DNA from: Xenophilus sp. L33
GTDB taxonomy: Bacteria > Pseudomonadota > Gammaproteobacteria > Burkholderiales > Burkholderiaceae_C
Assembly (NCBI RefSeq): GCF_009765735.1
Contig: NZ_LMUW01000024.1
Span: forward strand, 1-50,482
Direction: 5' to 3'
DNA length: 50,482 nt
Position 1 is the first letter of the stretch; each line of letters begins with the position of its first letter. This document shows positions 44,102 to 50,482 of the stretch, piece by piece. The notes below the pieces were generated by a model. That model was not told the origin of the DNA, made no database searches, and worked only from the letters and a program-made list of their open reading frames with translations. Made by a program: the position numbers and the translations under genes.

Positions 44102-44177
44102 GAGCTGTTGTTTTTTCAGAGGGGCGGAAGAGCGGGTTTCTCCCTGGGGAAGCCCTGTGGAGTGGGCTCGGCTGCCA

Positions 44178-45125
44178 TCAGGCACGTCGCGAGGGCCACG
44201 TCGCGAGCAGCACGCCGAGCAACGCGAGCGCGAAAGCGATGCTTTGCGGCAGCGCCAGGGGCTCGCCCAGCACCAGCACGCCGACCACCGCGGCGCTCAC
44301 CGGCAGCATCACCGTGAAGACGCCCGCCTGCGAGGCCGGCACGCTCTTCAGGCCGGTCATCCAGAGCCACACGGTCCAGATGCTGGCCGCCACCGCATAG
44401 ACGCACAGCAGGCCCCAGATGCCTGGCGCGACCGAGCCGAAGTCGAAGCGCAGCGCGAACCAGATGCCGAAGGGCGTCGACAGCGCGAAGCCCCAGAGGT
44501 TGATCAACGCCGAGATGCGCTTGGGGCCGAGCCGCCCGGTGAGCGACTTGCCGATGACCGCATAGGCCGCCTCGCAGAGCACCGCGCAGAAGACCAGCAG
44601 GTTGCCCAGCCAGGGCAGGGCGCCCGACGCCGCGCCATCCGCGTGCGCGGCCGGCGCATGCGCGGGCGCCAGCGCCAGCAGCCCGATGCCGAAGGCCGCG
44701 CACGCGATCGCCAGCCCGACGCGCAAGCCGATGCGCTCGCGCAGGAAGGCCCAGCTGCCGATCGCCACCACGGCCGGGATCGACGCCATGATCACGCCGG
44801 CCGACACCGCGCTGGTCATGCTCACGCCGAACAGCATGCAGATCGAGAACAGGAAGTTGCCGAAGAAGGATTCGAGGAACACCAGCCCGCGGGTGCGCCC
44901 GTTCATCGGCGGCTCGTCGGCCGGCCGGCGCAGCCAGTGCGGCATCGCCAGCGCCGCGATGCCGAAGCGCAGCCATGCCAGCAGCAGCACCGGGAAGGCC
45001 GCCACCAGCGGCTTGGACAAGGCCACGTAGCAGCCGACCAGCGTCATGCTCAAGGCGAGGCAGCCATAGGCCAGCAGCCGGCCGGGAGCGTGGGTGGCGC
45101 CCTGCGCCGGGGATGCGGTGTTCAA
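44178..45125 (-). CDS. EamA/DMT family transporter
   Basis: A 315-residue inner-membrane protein with ten predicted helices in two EamA repeats (LSMTLVGCYVALSKPLVAAFPVLLLAWLRF in the first half; LCEAAYAVIGKSLTGRLGP in the second). Probably an exporter of amino acids or other metabolites. The start is taken as TTG at 45125, since no in-frame ATG is near and this gives a complete first helix; the ribosome site is weak, so the start is uncertain. Confidence 0.85.
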   Translation of the reverse strand: MNTASPAQGATHAPGRLLAYGCLALSMTLVGCYVALSKPLVAAFPVLLLAWLRFGIAALAMPHWLRRPADEPPMNGRTRGLVFLESFFGNFLFSICMLFGVSMTSAVSAGVIMASIPAVVAIGSWAFLRERIGLRVGLAIACAAFGIGLLALAPAHAPAAHADGAASGALPWLGNLLVFCAVLCEAAYAVIGKSLTGRLGPKRISALINLWGFALSTPFGIWFALRFDFGSVAPGIWGLLCVYAVAASIWTVWLWMTGLKSVPASQAGVFTVMLPVSAAVVGVLVLGEPLALPQSIAFALALLGVLLATWPSRRA

Positions 45126-45154
45126 TACGGGGAACCAGGAAGGGAGTGATTTCG

Positions 45155-45571
45155 ATGATGCCCGATTCCCGATCGGCGCCCGGCGAGCGCCATGTGTTCG
45201 TCTACGGCACCTTGCGCGGCGGCGGCAGCAACGACATCGCGCGCCTCGCGCAGGTCGCGCGGCTCGCGCCGCCGGTGCGCGTGGCCGACGCGAGCATCGC
45301 CGGCACGCTGTACGACCTCGGCGCCTATCCGGGCGCGCTGCTGGGCGGTGCGGGCCGGGTGCGCGGCGAGGTCTACCGCATCACGCCCGCGCTCGAGGCC
45401 CGGCTCGACGTGCTCGAGGAGGTCGCGGCCGACGACAGCGGCGAATACCGCAAGCGCGAAGTCGTCGTCGAGGCCGACGGCCGGCGCTGGTCCTGCCTGG
45501 TCTACGAGATCCACCCCGATCGCCTCGCGGGCCGCGCGGCGATCGCGAGCGGCGACTGGTTCTCGCGTTGA
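45155..45571 (+). CDS. Gamma-glutamylcyclotransferase-like (AIG2/GGCT) protein
   Basis: A 138-residue cyclotransferase-fold protein with VFVYGTLRGGG at residues 14-24, the nucleotide-like substrate loop, and VRGEVYRITP with the catalytic Glu, then EYRKREVVVE. It would release 5-oxoproline from gamma-glutamyl compounds. GGGAG precedes the double ATG at 45155/45158. It is divergent from the EamA gene and 246 nt before aceA. Confidence 0.87.
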   Translation: MMPDSRSAPGERHVFVYGTLRGGGSNDIARLAQVARLAPPVRVADASIAGTLYDLGAYPGALLGGAGRVRGEVYRITPALEARLDVLEEVAADDSGEYRKREVVVEADGRRWSCLVYEIHPDRLAGRAAIASGDWFSR

Positions 45572-45602
45572 CGCGCCTCCGGTTTCAAGAACGAAAACCT
45601 CA

Positions 45603-45680
45603 TTCCGCATCGTGGAAAACAAGGCTGTTGCGCTGCAATAAATTTTCTCAATATAAGAAAAAATATTCCGCATTGAGAAA
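45603..45680 (+). promoter_or_regulatory. Three helically phased 15-bp sites upstream of aceA
   Basis: TTCCGCATCGTGGAA (45603-45617), TTCTCAATATAAGAA (45645-45659) and TTCCGCATTGAGAAA (45666-45680) share the pattern TTCY....RAA. Start distances are 42 and 21 bp, exactly four and two helical turns. They lie 140-215 bp before aceA in an AT-rich stretch. An IclR-like or LysR-like regulator is suggested; none is encoded beside them. Confidence 0.5.
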
Positions 45681-45720
45681 ATGTTGTTCTAACCCGTTGA
45701 TCGGAAACGATAAAAAATAA

Positions 45721-45734
45721 GTCTTCTATAAGAC
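45721..45734. promoter_or_regulatory. Perfect palindrome GTCTT-CTAT-AAGAC before aceA
   Basis: Five-base arms with a four-base centre, 84 bp before the aceA ATG, overlapping possible -10 sequences (TATAAG). Likely an operator for carbon-source control of the glyoxylate shunt, but the factor is not known to me. Confidence 0.45.
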
Positions 45735-45817
45735 ATAAGAGTCCGACACCGGCCGTACAGTGAAGCCCATGCCGCACCCAACGGCAACCGCTTCAATCAA
45801 CTAACCGGAGTGACTTC

Positions 45818-47137
45818 ATGCCCCAGACCATCACCGAACAACTGAGCCGCGAACAGCAGATCGCCGCCCTCGAAAAAGACTGGGCGACGAACCCGCGCTG
45901 GAAGGGCATCAAGCGCGGCTACAGCGCCGCCGACGTGGTCCGACTGCGCGGCTCCTTCCCGATCGAGCACACGCTGGCCCGCCGCGGTGCCGAAAAGCTC
46001 TGGGACCTCGTCAACACCGAGCCCTACGTCAACTGCCTCGGCGCGCTGACCGGCGGCCAGGCCATGCAGCAGGTCAAGGCCGGCGTGAAGGCCATCTACC
46101 TGTCGGGCTGGCAGGTCGCCGCCGACAACAACAGCTACGCCTCGATGTACCCCGACCAGTCGCTGTACCCGGTCGACTCGGTGCCGACGGTGGTCGAGCG
46201 CATCAACAACACCTTCCGCCGCGCCGACGAGATCCAGTGGTCCAAGGGCACCAACCCCGGCGACGAGGGCTACACCGACTACTTCGCGCCGATCGTGGCC
46301 GATGCCGAAGCCGGCTTCGGCGGCGTGCTGAACGCCTTCGAGCTGATGAAGGCCATGATCAACGCCGGCGCCGGCGGCGTGCACTTCGAAGACCAGCTCG
46401 CCTCGGTCAAGAAGTGCGGCCACATGGGCGGCAAGGTGCTGGTGCCGACCACCGAGGCGGTGCAGAAGCTGATCGCCGCGCGCATGGCCGCCGACGTCTG
46501 CGGCACCCCGACCCTGGTCATCGCCCGCACCGACGCCGAAGCCGCCGACCTGATCACCAGCGACTACGACGCCAACGACAAGCCCTTCATCACCGGCGAG
46601 CGCACCGCCGAAGGCTTCTACCGCACGAAGAAGGGCATGGACCAGGCCATCAGCCGCGCCGTCGCCTACGCCCACTACGCCGACCTGGTGTGGTGCGAGA
46701 CCGGCACGCCCGACCTCGAGTTCGCACGCAAGTTCGCCGAGGCCGTGCACAAGGTGCACCCGGGCAAGCTCCTGGCCTACAACTGCTCGCCGTCCTTCAA
46801 CTGGAAGAAGAACCTCGACAACGCCACCATCGCCAAGTTCCAGAAGGAACTCGGCGCCATGGGCTACAAGTACCAGTTCATCACGCTGGCCGGCATCCAC
46901 TCGATGTGGTTCAACATGTTCGACCTGGCCCAGGACTACGTGAAGCGCGGCATGTCGGCCTATGTCGAGAAGGTGCAGGAGCCCGAATTCGCGGCCCGCG
47001 ACCGCGGCTACACCTTCGTCTCGCACCAGCAGGAAGTTGGCACCGGCTACTTCGACGAGGTCACGACCGTGATCCAGGGCGGCAAGTCGAGCGTGACCGC
47101 GCTGACCGGCTCGACCGAGGAAGAGCAGTTCCACTGA
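45818..47137 (+). CDS. aceA: Isocitrate lyase
   Basis: A 439-residue enzyme splitting isocitrate into glyoxylate and succinate, the first step of the glyoxylate shunt. The active-site signature [16 protein letters not shown] carries the catalytic Cys, and [24 protein letters not shown] and [13 protein letters not shown] are further conserved motifs. Length is normal for the short bacterial type. CCGGAG lies before the ATG. No aceB or aceK adjoins it; it ends at its own strong terminator. The upstream region is rich in operator-like repeats. Confidence 0.97.
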   Translation: MPQTITEQLSREQQIAALEKDWATNPRWKGIKRGYSAADVVRLRGSFPIEHTLARRGAEKLWDLVNTEPYVNCLGALTGGQAMQQVKAGVKAIYLSGWQVAADNNSYASMYPDQSLYPVDSVPTVVERINNTFRRADEIQWSKGTNPGDEGYTDYFAPIVADAEAGFGGVLNAFELMKAMINAGAGGVHFEDQLASVKKCGHMGGKVLVPTTEAVQKLIAARMAADVCGTPTLVIARTDAEAADLITSDYDANDKPFITGERTAEGFYRTKKGMDQAISRAVAYAHYADLVWCETGTPDLEFARKFAEAVHKVHPGKLLAYNCSPSFNWKKNLDNATIAKFQKELGAMGYKYQFITLAGIHSMWFNMFDLAQDYVKRGMSAYVEKVQEPEFAARDRGYTFVSHQQEVGTGYFDEVTTVIQGGKSSVTALTGSTEEEQFH

Positions 47138-47158
47138 TCGGCCGGCCCGGCTGAACAG

Positions 47159-47193
47159 AGCCCCGCGCGGAGCGATCCGCGCGGGGCTTTTTT
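47159..47193 (+). terminator. Rho-independent terminator of aceA
   Basis: AGCCCCGCGCGG (47159-47170), loop AGCGAT, CCGCGCGGGGCT (47177-47188), then a T-run to 47193. A twelve-pair GC-rich stem. Confidence 0.93.
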
Positions 47194-47217
47194 CATTTCG
47201 GCGCGAACGGATAGAAT
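47190..47217 (+). promoter_or_regulatory. Candidate promoter of the thrS leader
   Basis: TTTTCA (47190-47195), 16 nt, TAGAAT (47212-47217). The -35 overlaps the aceA terminator T-run. It would start an RNA of about 200 nt before thrS. Confidence 0.5.
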
Positions 47218-47263
47218 CGAAGGCTTCCGCGCACCCAACAAGAGCGAGAAAGGCACCCTGGTT

Positions 47264-47323
47264 ATGACACCGCGAACTACACCGCAAGACACCCGCGGTC
47301 TCTTCGAAGGAAGAGGCCGGTAG
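47264..47323 (+). CDS. Threonine-rich leader peptide of the thrS attenuator
   Basis: A 19-codon frame, [19 protein letters not shown], ending in TAG at 47321-47323. Four of the first ten codons are Thr (ACA, ACT, ACA, ACC at 47267, 47276, 47279 and 47291). GAAAGG (47247-47252) serves as the ribosome site, 11 nt before ATG. It is followed by competing hairpins and an intrinsic terminator, then thrS. A ribosome stalled at the Thr codons would cover segment 1 (47294-47300) and allow antitermination. The peptide itself probably has no function. Confidence 0.8.
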   Translation: MTPRTTPQDTRGLFEGRGR

Positions 47324-47371
47324 GCCGCGCATGGCTGGACCCGTTCCAGCAAGTCACCCAGCAAGCGCGGT
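47294..47371 (+). promoter_or_regulatory. Antiterminator and anti-antiterminator segments of the thrS attenuator
   Basis: Segment 1 CGCGGTC (47294-47300) can pair with segment 2 GGCCGCG (47323-47329). Segment 2 as GCCGCGC (47324-47330) can instead pair with segment 3 GCGCGGT (47365-47371), the 5' arm of the terminator. A small hairpin GCTGGA/TCCAGC (47334-47350) fits in the loop of the 2:3 pairing. The arrangement 1:2, 2:3, 3:4 is that of classical attenuators. Confidence 0.7.
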
Positions 47372-47390
47372 CCCCTGACCGCGCTTTTTT
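47363..47390 (+). terminator. Attenuator terminator upstream of thrS
   Basis: AAGCGCGGT (47363-47371), loop CCCCTG, ACCGCGCTT (47378-47386), then TTTT, giving six T in all. It lies only 31 nt before the thrS start, with no gene between the leader peptide and thrS, so it can only serve as a conditional terminator. Confidence 0.88.
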
Positions 47391-47421
47391 GTTGCCCCAA
47401 GATTTTTCGCCGAGGTTTTCC

Positions 47422-49329
47422 ATGATCCAGATCACGCTCCCCGACAACTCCCAACGCGAGTTCCCAGGCCCGGTGTCGGTCGCCGACGTCGCCCGGTCGA
47501 TCGGCCCCGGCCTGGCCAAGATGACGGTGGCCGGCAAGGTCGACGGCCGGCTGGTCGATGCCAGCGACATCATCGACCACTCCGCGCGCCTGCAGATCAT
47601 CACGCCCAAGGACGAAGAGGGCCTGGAGATCATCCGCCACTCGACGGCCCACCTGGTCGGCCATGCGGTCAAGCAGCTCTACCCGACGGCCAGGATGGTG
47701 ATCGGCCCGGTGATCGACGAAGGCTTCTACTACGACATCGCCTACGAGCGCCCCTTCACGCCCGAGGACATGGAAGCGATCGAGAAGCGCATGCGCGAGC
47801 TCATCGCGCAGGACTACGACGTGGTCAAGAAGGTCACGCCGCGCGCCGAGGTGATCGACGTCTTCTCGTCCCGCGGCGAGGACTACAAGCTGCGCCTGGT
47901 CGAGGACATGCCCGACGAGCAGGCCATGGGCCTCTACTACCACCAGGAATACGTCGACATGTGCCGCGGCCCGCACGTGCCGAACACGCGCTTCCTCAAG
48001 GTCTTCAAGCTCACGAAGCTGGCCGGCGCCTACTGGCGCGGCGACGCCAAGAACGAGCAGCTGCAGCGCATCTACGGCACGGCCTGGGCCGACAAGAAGC
48101 AGCTGGACGACTACATCCGCCGCATCGAGGAAGCCGAAAAGCGCGACCATCGGCGCCTGGGCAAGGAACTGGACCTGTTCCACATCGACGAGGCCGCGCC
48201 GGGCCTGGTCTTCTGGCACCCGAAGGGCTGGGCGATCTGGCAGCAGGTCGAGCAGTACATGCGGCAGGTGTACCGCGACACGGGCTACCAGGAAGTGAAG
48301 GGCCCGCAGATCCTCGACAAGAGCCTTTGGGAGAAGACGGGCCACTGGCAGAACTACCGCGACGCCATGTTCACGACGGAGTCGGAGAAGCGCGAATACG
48401 CGTTGAAGCCGATGAACTGCCCCGGCCATGTGCTGATCTTCAAGTCCGACCTGCGCAGCTACCGCGACCTGCCGCTGCGCTACGGCGAATTCGGCAACTG
48501 CCACCGCAACGAGCCGAGCGGCGCGCTGCACGGCATCATGCGGGTGCGCGGCTTCACGCAGGACGACGGCCACATCTTCTGCACGGAAGACCAGATCCTC
48601 GACGAATGCGTGGCCTACACGACGCAGCTGCAGAAGGTCTACGCCGACTTCGGCTTCACGGACATCCTCTACAAGGTCGCCACGCGGCCCGCCAGCCGCA
48701 TCGGCTCCGACGCCCTCTGGGACAAGGCCGAACACGCGGTCATGGAGGCACTGCGCCGCTCCGGCGTCGAATTCGTGATCGCCGACGGCGACGGTGCCTT
48801 CTACGGCCCGAAGATCGAATACACGCTGCGCGACGCCATCGGCCGCCAGTGGCAGTGCGGCACGATGCAGGTCGACTTCAACATGGCCGAGCGCCTCGGC
48901 GGCGAATACGTGACGGAAACGAGCGGCCGGGCGCCGCCGGTGATGCTGCACCGGGCCATCGTCGGCAGCCTGGAGCGCTTCATCGGCATGCTGATCGAGC
49001 ACCATTCCGGCGCCATGCCTGCCTGGCTGGCGCCGATCCAGGTCGCGGTGCTGAATATCAGCGAAGGACAGGCCGATTACGCTGCAGAAGTTGCCAATAC
49101 GCTGCGGAATCAAGGGCTTAGGGTGCAGCTCGACCTGCACAACGAGAAGATTACGTATAAAATACGGAAGCATTCGTTGCAAAAGCTGCCTTACATCCTG
49201 GTCGTCGGCGACAAGGAAAAGGAAGCCGGTGCCGTCGCAGTGCGCGCCCGGGGCAATCTGGACCTCGGTGCCATGTCGGTGGAAGCGTTCTCCCAAAAGA
49301 TCGCCCACGACATCCAACACAAGCTTTGA
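47422..49329 (+). CDS. thrS: Threonyl-tRNA synthetase
   Basis: A 635-residue class II synthetase that charges tRNA-Thr. Domains in order: TGS (1-62), the editing N2 domain ([14 protein letters not shown]), the catalytic core with MNCPGH (zinc Cys), [14 protein letters not shown] (zinc His) and [13 protein letters not shown] (motif 3, zinc His), and the C-terminal anticodon-binding domain ([12 protein letters not shown]...). Start ATG 47422 has GAGG upstream; an in-frame TTG at 47389 lies in the terminator T-run and is not used. It leads thrS-infC-rpmI-rplT and is governed by the leader attenuator. Confidence 0.98.
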   Translation: MIQITLPDNSQREFPGPVSVADVARSIGPGLAKMTVAGKVDGRLVDASDIIDHSARLQIITPKDEEGLEIIRHSTAHLVGHAVKQLYPTARMVIGPVIDEGFYYDIAYERPFTPEDMEAIEKRMRELIAQDYDVVKKVTPRAEVIDVFSSRGEDYKLRLVEDMPDEQAMGLYYHQEYVDMCRGPHVPNTRFLKVFKLTKLAGAYWRGDAKNEQLQRIYGTAWADKKQLDDYIRRIEEAEKRDHRRLGKELDLFHIDEAAPGLVFWHPKGWAIWQQVEQYMRQVYRDTGYQEVKGPQILDKSLWEKTGHWQNYRDAMFTTESEKREYALKPMNCPGHVLIFKSDLRSYRDLPLRYGEFGNCHRNEPSGALHGIMRVRGFTQDDGHIFCTEDQILDECVAYTTQLQKVYADFGFTDILYKVATRPASRIGSDALWDKAEHAVMEALRRSGVEFVIADGDGAFYGPKIEYTLRDAIGRQWQCGTMQVDFNMAERLGGEYVTETSGRAPPVMLHRAIVGSLERFIGMLIEHHSGAMPAWLAPIQVAVLNISEGQADYAAEVANTLRNQGLRVQLDLHNEKITYKIRKHSLQKLPYILVVGDKEKEAGAVAVRARGNLDLGAMSVEAFSQKIAHDIQHKL

Positions 49330-49436
49330 ATTCAACCGGATTCAGGGGCTGATTTTTCGATCAGACGGCTTGTGGGCGTGATTTCGACGGCGATCGCCGC
49401 GGGCAACCGCGGCAAATTGTTTGAAGGATTCTGACC

Positions 49437-50042
49437 ATCGCTACTGCATTTCGCGACCGCCGCCACCGCGAGGAACGCCAACACCGCCTGAACCGGGAAA
49501 TCATGGCCCCGGAAGTTCGCCTGATCGGCCCCGAGAACGAGCCGTTGGGTGTCGTGAGTCTGGCCGAGGCCCTGCGCCTTGCCGGTGAACAGGACGTCGA
49601 TCTGGTCGAAGTGGTCGCGGCGGCCAACCCGCCCGTCTGCCGCCTGATCGAGTACGGCAAGTTCAAGTACCACGAGCAGAAGAAGGCGGCCGAGGCGAAG
49701 TCGAAGCAGAAGGTCATCGAGGTCAAGGAAATCAAGTTCCGGCCCGGTACCGACGATGGGGACTACAACATCAAGATGCGCAACATCCGGCGCTTTCTTG
49801 AGGAAGGTGACAAGTGCAAGATCACGCTGCGGTTCCGCGGTCGTGAAATCACCCACCAGGAACTCGGATTGGCGCTGTTGCAGCGCATCCGCGACGAACT
49901 CGCCGACCTGATCGTCGTCGAGCAGTTCCCGAAGCTGGAAGGCCGGCAGATGATCATGATGATCGCGCCGGGCCGCAAGAAGGCCGGTGGGGCCGCCAAG
50001 CCGGCGACCGACGCAGCGACCACCGCACCCGCGGCGGCCTGA
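49437..50042 (+). CDS. infC: Translation initiation factor IF-3 with non-canonical ATC start
   Basis: A 201-residue IF-3. The family N-terminus ([21 protein letters not shown]) is encoded in frame upstream of the first ATG (49503), and AAGGA (49424-49428) is spaced 8 nt before ATC 49437, so initiation at ATC is proposed. IF-3 discriminates against such starts, and infC in other bacteria uses ATT for autoregulation. The N-terminal domain ends near residue 95, a Lys-rich linker follows ([29 protein letters not shown]), then the C-terminal domain. A 25-residue Ala/Thr-rich tail follows GRKKAGG. Confidence 0.92.
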   Translation: MATAFRDRRHREERQHRLNREIMAPEVRLIGPENEPLGVVSLAEALRLAGEQDVDLVEVVAAANPPVCRLIEYGKFKYHEQKKAAEAKSKQKVIEVKEIKFRPGTDDGDYNIKMRNIRRFLEEGDKCKITLRFRGREITHQELGLALLQRIRDELADLIVVEQFPKLEGRQMIMMIAPGRKKAGGAAKPATDAATTAPAAA

Positions 50043-50071
50043 GTCGACAAGAAGAGGATCGAAGGGATTTC

Positions 50072-50102
50072 GCTGCTGTCCGCGCCCTCGGGCGCAGGCA
50101 GC
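50072..50102 (+). promoter_or_regulatory. Structured infC-rpmI intergenic hairpin
   Basis: GCTGC (50072-50076) pairs with GCAGC (50098-50102), and GCGCC (50082-50086) with GGCGC (50091-50095) around CTCG. The 144-nt gap is long for this operon and may be a binding site for autoregulation by L20 or be processed; no T-run follows. Confidence 0.45.
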
Positions 50103-50186
50103 GGCGAGGTAAAGAAGTGTCTCGGGGCCAACAAGCCCGTGGAGTTTCCGCGGCGCCTCACGAGCACAAATTAAAGGAGCATTCAC

Positions 50187-50390
50187 ATGCCCAAAATGAA
50201 GACCAAGAGCAGCGCGAAAAAACGTTTCCGCGTTCGTCCCGGTGGCACCGTCAAGCGCGGTCAAGCCTTCAAGCGTCACATCCTGACCAAGAAGACCACC
50301 AAGAACAAGCGCCACCTGCGCGGTGCAACGGCAGTTCACGAGACCAACATGGTTTCGATGGCCGCCATGTTGCCCGGCATGGGCATCTAA
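50187..50390 (+). CDS. rpmI: 50S ribosomal protein L35
   Basis: A 67-residue L35, [25 protein letters not shown] and a Lys-rich middle, with the conserved [19 protein letters not shown] precedes ATG. It follows infC and precedes rplT by 24 nt. Confidence 0.97.
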   Translation: MPKMKTKSSAKKRFRVRPGGTVKRGQAFKRHILTKKTTKNKRHLRGATAVHETNMVSMAAMLPGMGI

Positions 50391-50414
50391 CTCAGACGAA
50401 CAAGGAGTACACAC

Positions 50415-50482
50415 ATGCCTCGCGTCAAACGTGGTGTAACGGCTCGCGCCCGCCACAAGAAGGGTCTCGCACTCGCCAAGGG
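50415..50482 (+). CDS. rplT: 50S ribosomal protein L20 (N-terminal part, cut by window edge)
   Basis: Twenty-two codons are visible, starting MPRVKRGVTARARHKKGLAL, the L20 N-terminus. AAGGAG precedes ATG 50415. The rest lies beyond the window. Confidence 0.95.
   Translation, partial: MPRVKRGVTARARHKKGLALAK

Noticed and set aside
47224..47421. T-box riboswitch upstream of thrS
   Set aside because: No T-box AGGGTGGNACCGCG-like sequence or specifier stem is seen. The leader peptide and nested stems explain the region.
47389..47421. Upstream TTG start for thrS
   Set aside because: It lies in the attenuator T-run without a ribosome site. ATG 47422 begins exactly at the TGS domain.

Overview
The window is about 50 kb of GC-rich bacterial chromosome. 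Gene content and order point to a betaproteobacterium of the Burkholderiales, most likely Comamonadaceae (Variovorax/Ramlibacter-like). The evidence is PriB inside the rpsF operon, a DUF3348-DUF802-OmpA-DUF2894 set, an H1-tail/SWIB protein, Bug/TctC-type binding proteins, and thrS-infC-rpmI-rplT. No tRNA, rRNA, transposase, prophage or CRISPR array was recognised, and base composition looks uniform, so this reads as core chromosome with some accessory metabolic islands.

Layout. 1-3.5 kb: rpsF-priB-rpsR-rplI, a terminator, then dnaB. 3.5-9.3 kb, mostly minus strand: WYL regulator, GyrI-like and VOC proteins, a LysR regulator, PIN-PhoH ATPase, a peroxiredoxin and an Mth938-like protein. 9.4-17.4 kb: alanine-type aminotransferase, hom, a small membrane protein and thrC, followed by mobB-moeA-moaD and moaE with a DapA-like gene lying between moaD and moaE on the other strand. 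17.4-24.5 kb: a TctC-type binding protein, clpB, arfB, a SulP transporter and an AraC regulator. 24.6-28.5 kb: an MFS permease, an FMN riboswitch with type II lumazine synthase, a YcaQ/AlkX-like glycosylase and an NlpC/P60 lipoprotein. 28.5-32.2 kb: a four-gene cluster encoding a MotAB/ZorAB-like ion-driven motor, whose first gene carries an in-frame stop. 32.3-43.5 kb: an eight-gene uptake and catabolic operon (tripartite transporter, two sugar-phosphate-isomerase-like proteins, enolase-superfamily enzyme, Gfo/Idh/MocA dehydrogenase, DUF993), a TetR regulator and a divergent ThDP enzyme. 43.5-45.6 kb: histone-H1/SWIB protein, EamA exporter, gamma-glutamylcyclotransferase-like protein. 45.6-50.5 kb: aceA, then thrS-infC-rpmI-rplT.

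The most striking regulatory structure is upstream of thrS. A 19-codon leader peptide with four Thr codons is followed by mutually exclusive hairpins that end in a strong intrinsic terminator, which is a textbook ribosome-mediated attenuator for threonyl-tRNA synthetase. Other notable signals are a shared 20-bp operator-like site at two promoters around the TetR gene, three helically phased 15-bp sites upstream of aceA, a 36-bp near-perfect palindrome between lysR and the VOC gene, DnaA-box-like sites before dnaB, and a non-canonical ATC start for infC. All functions are inferred from reading the sequence; no searches were run.
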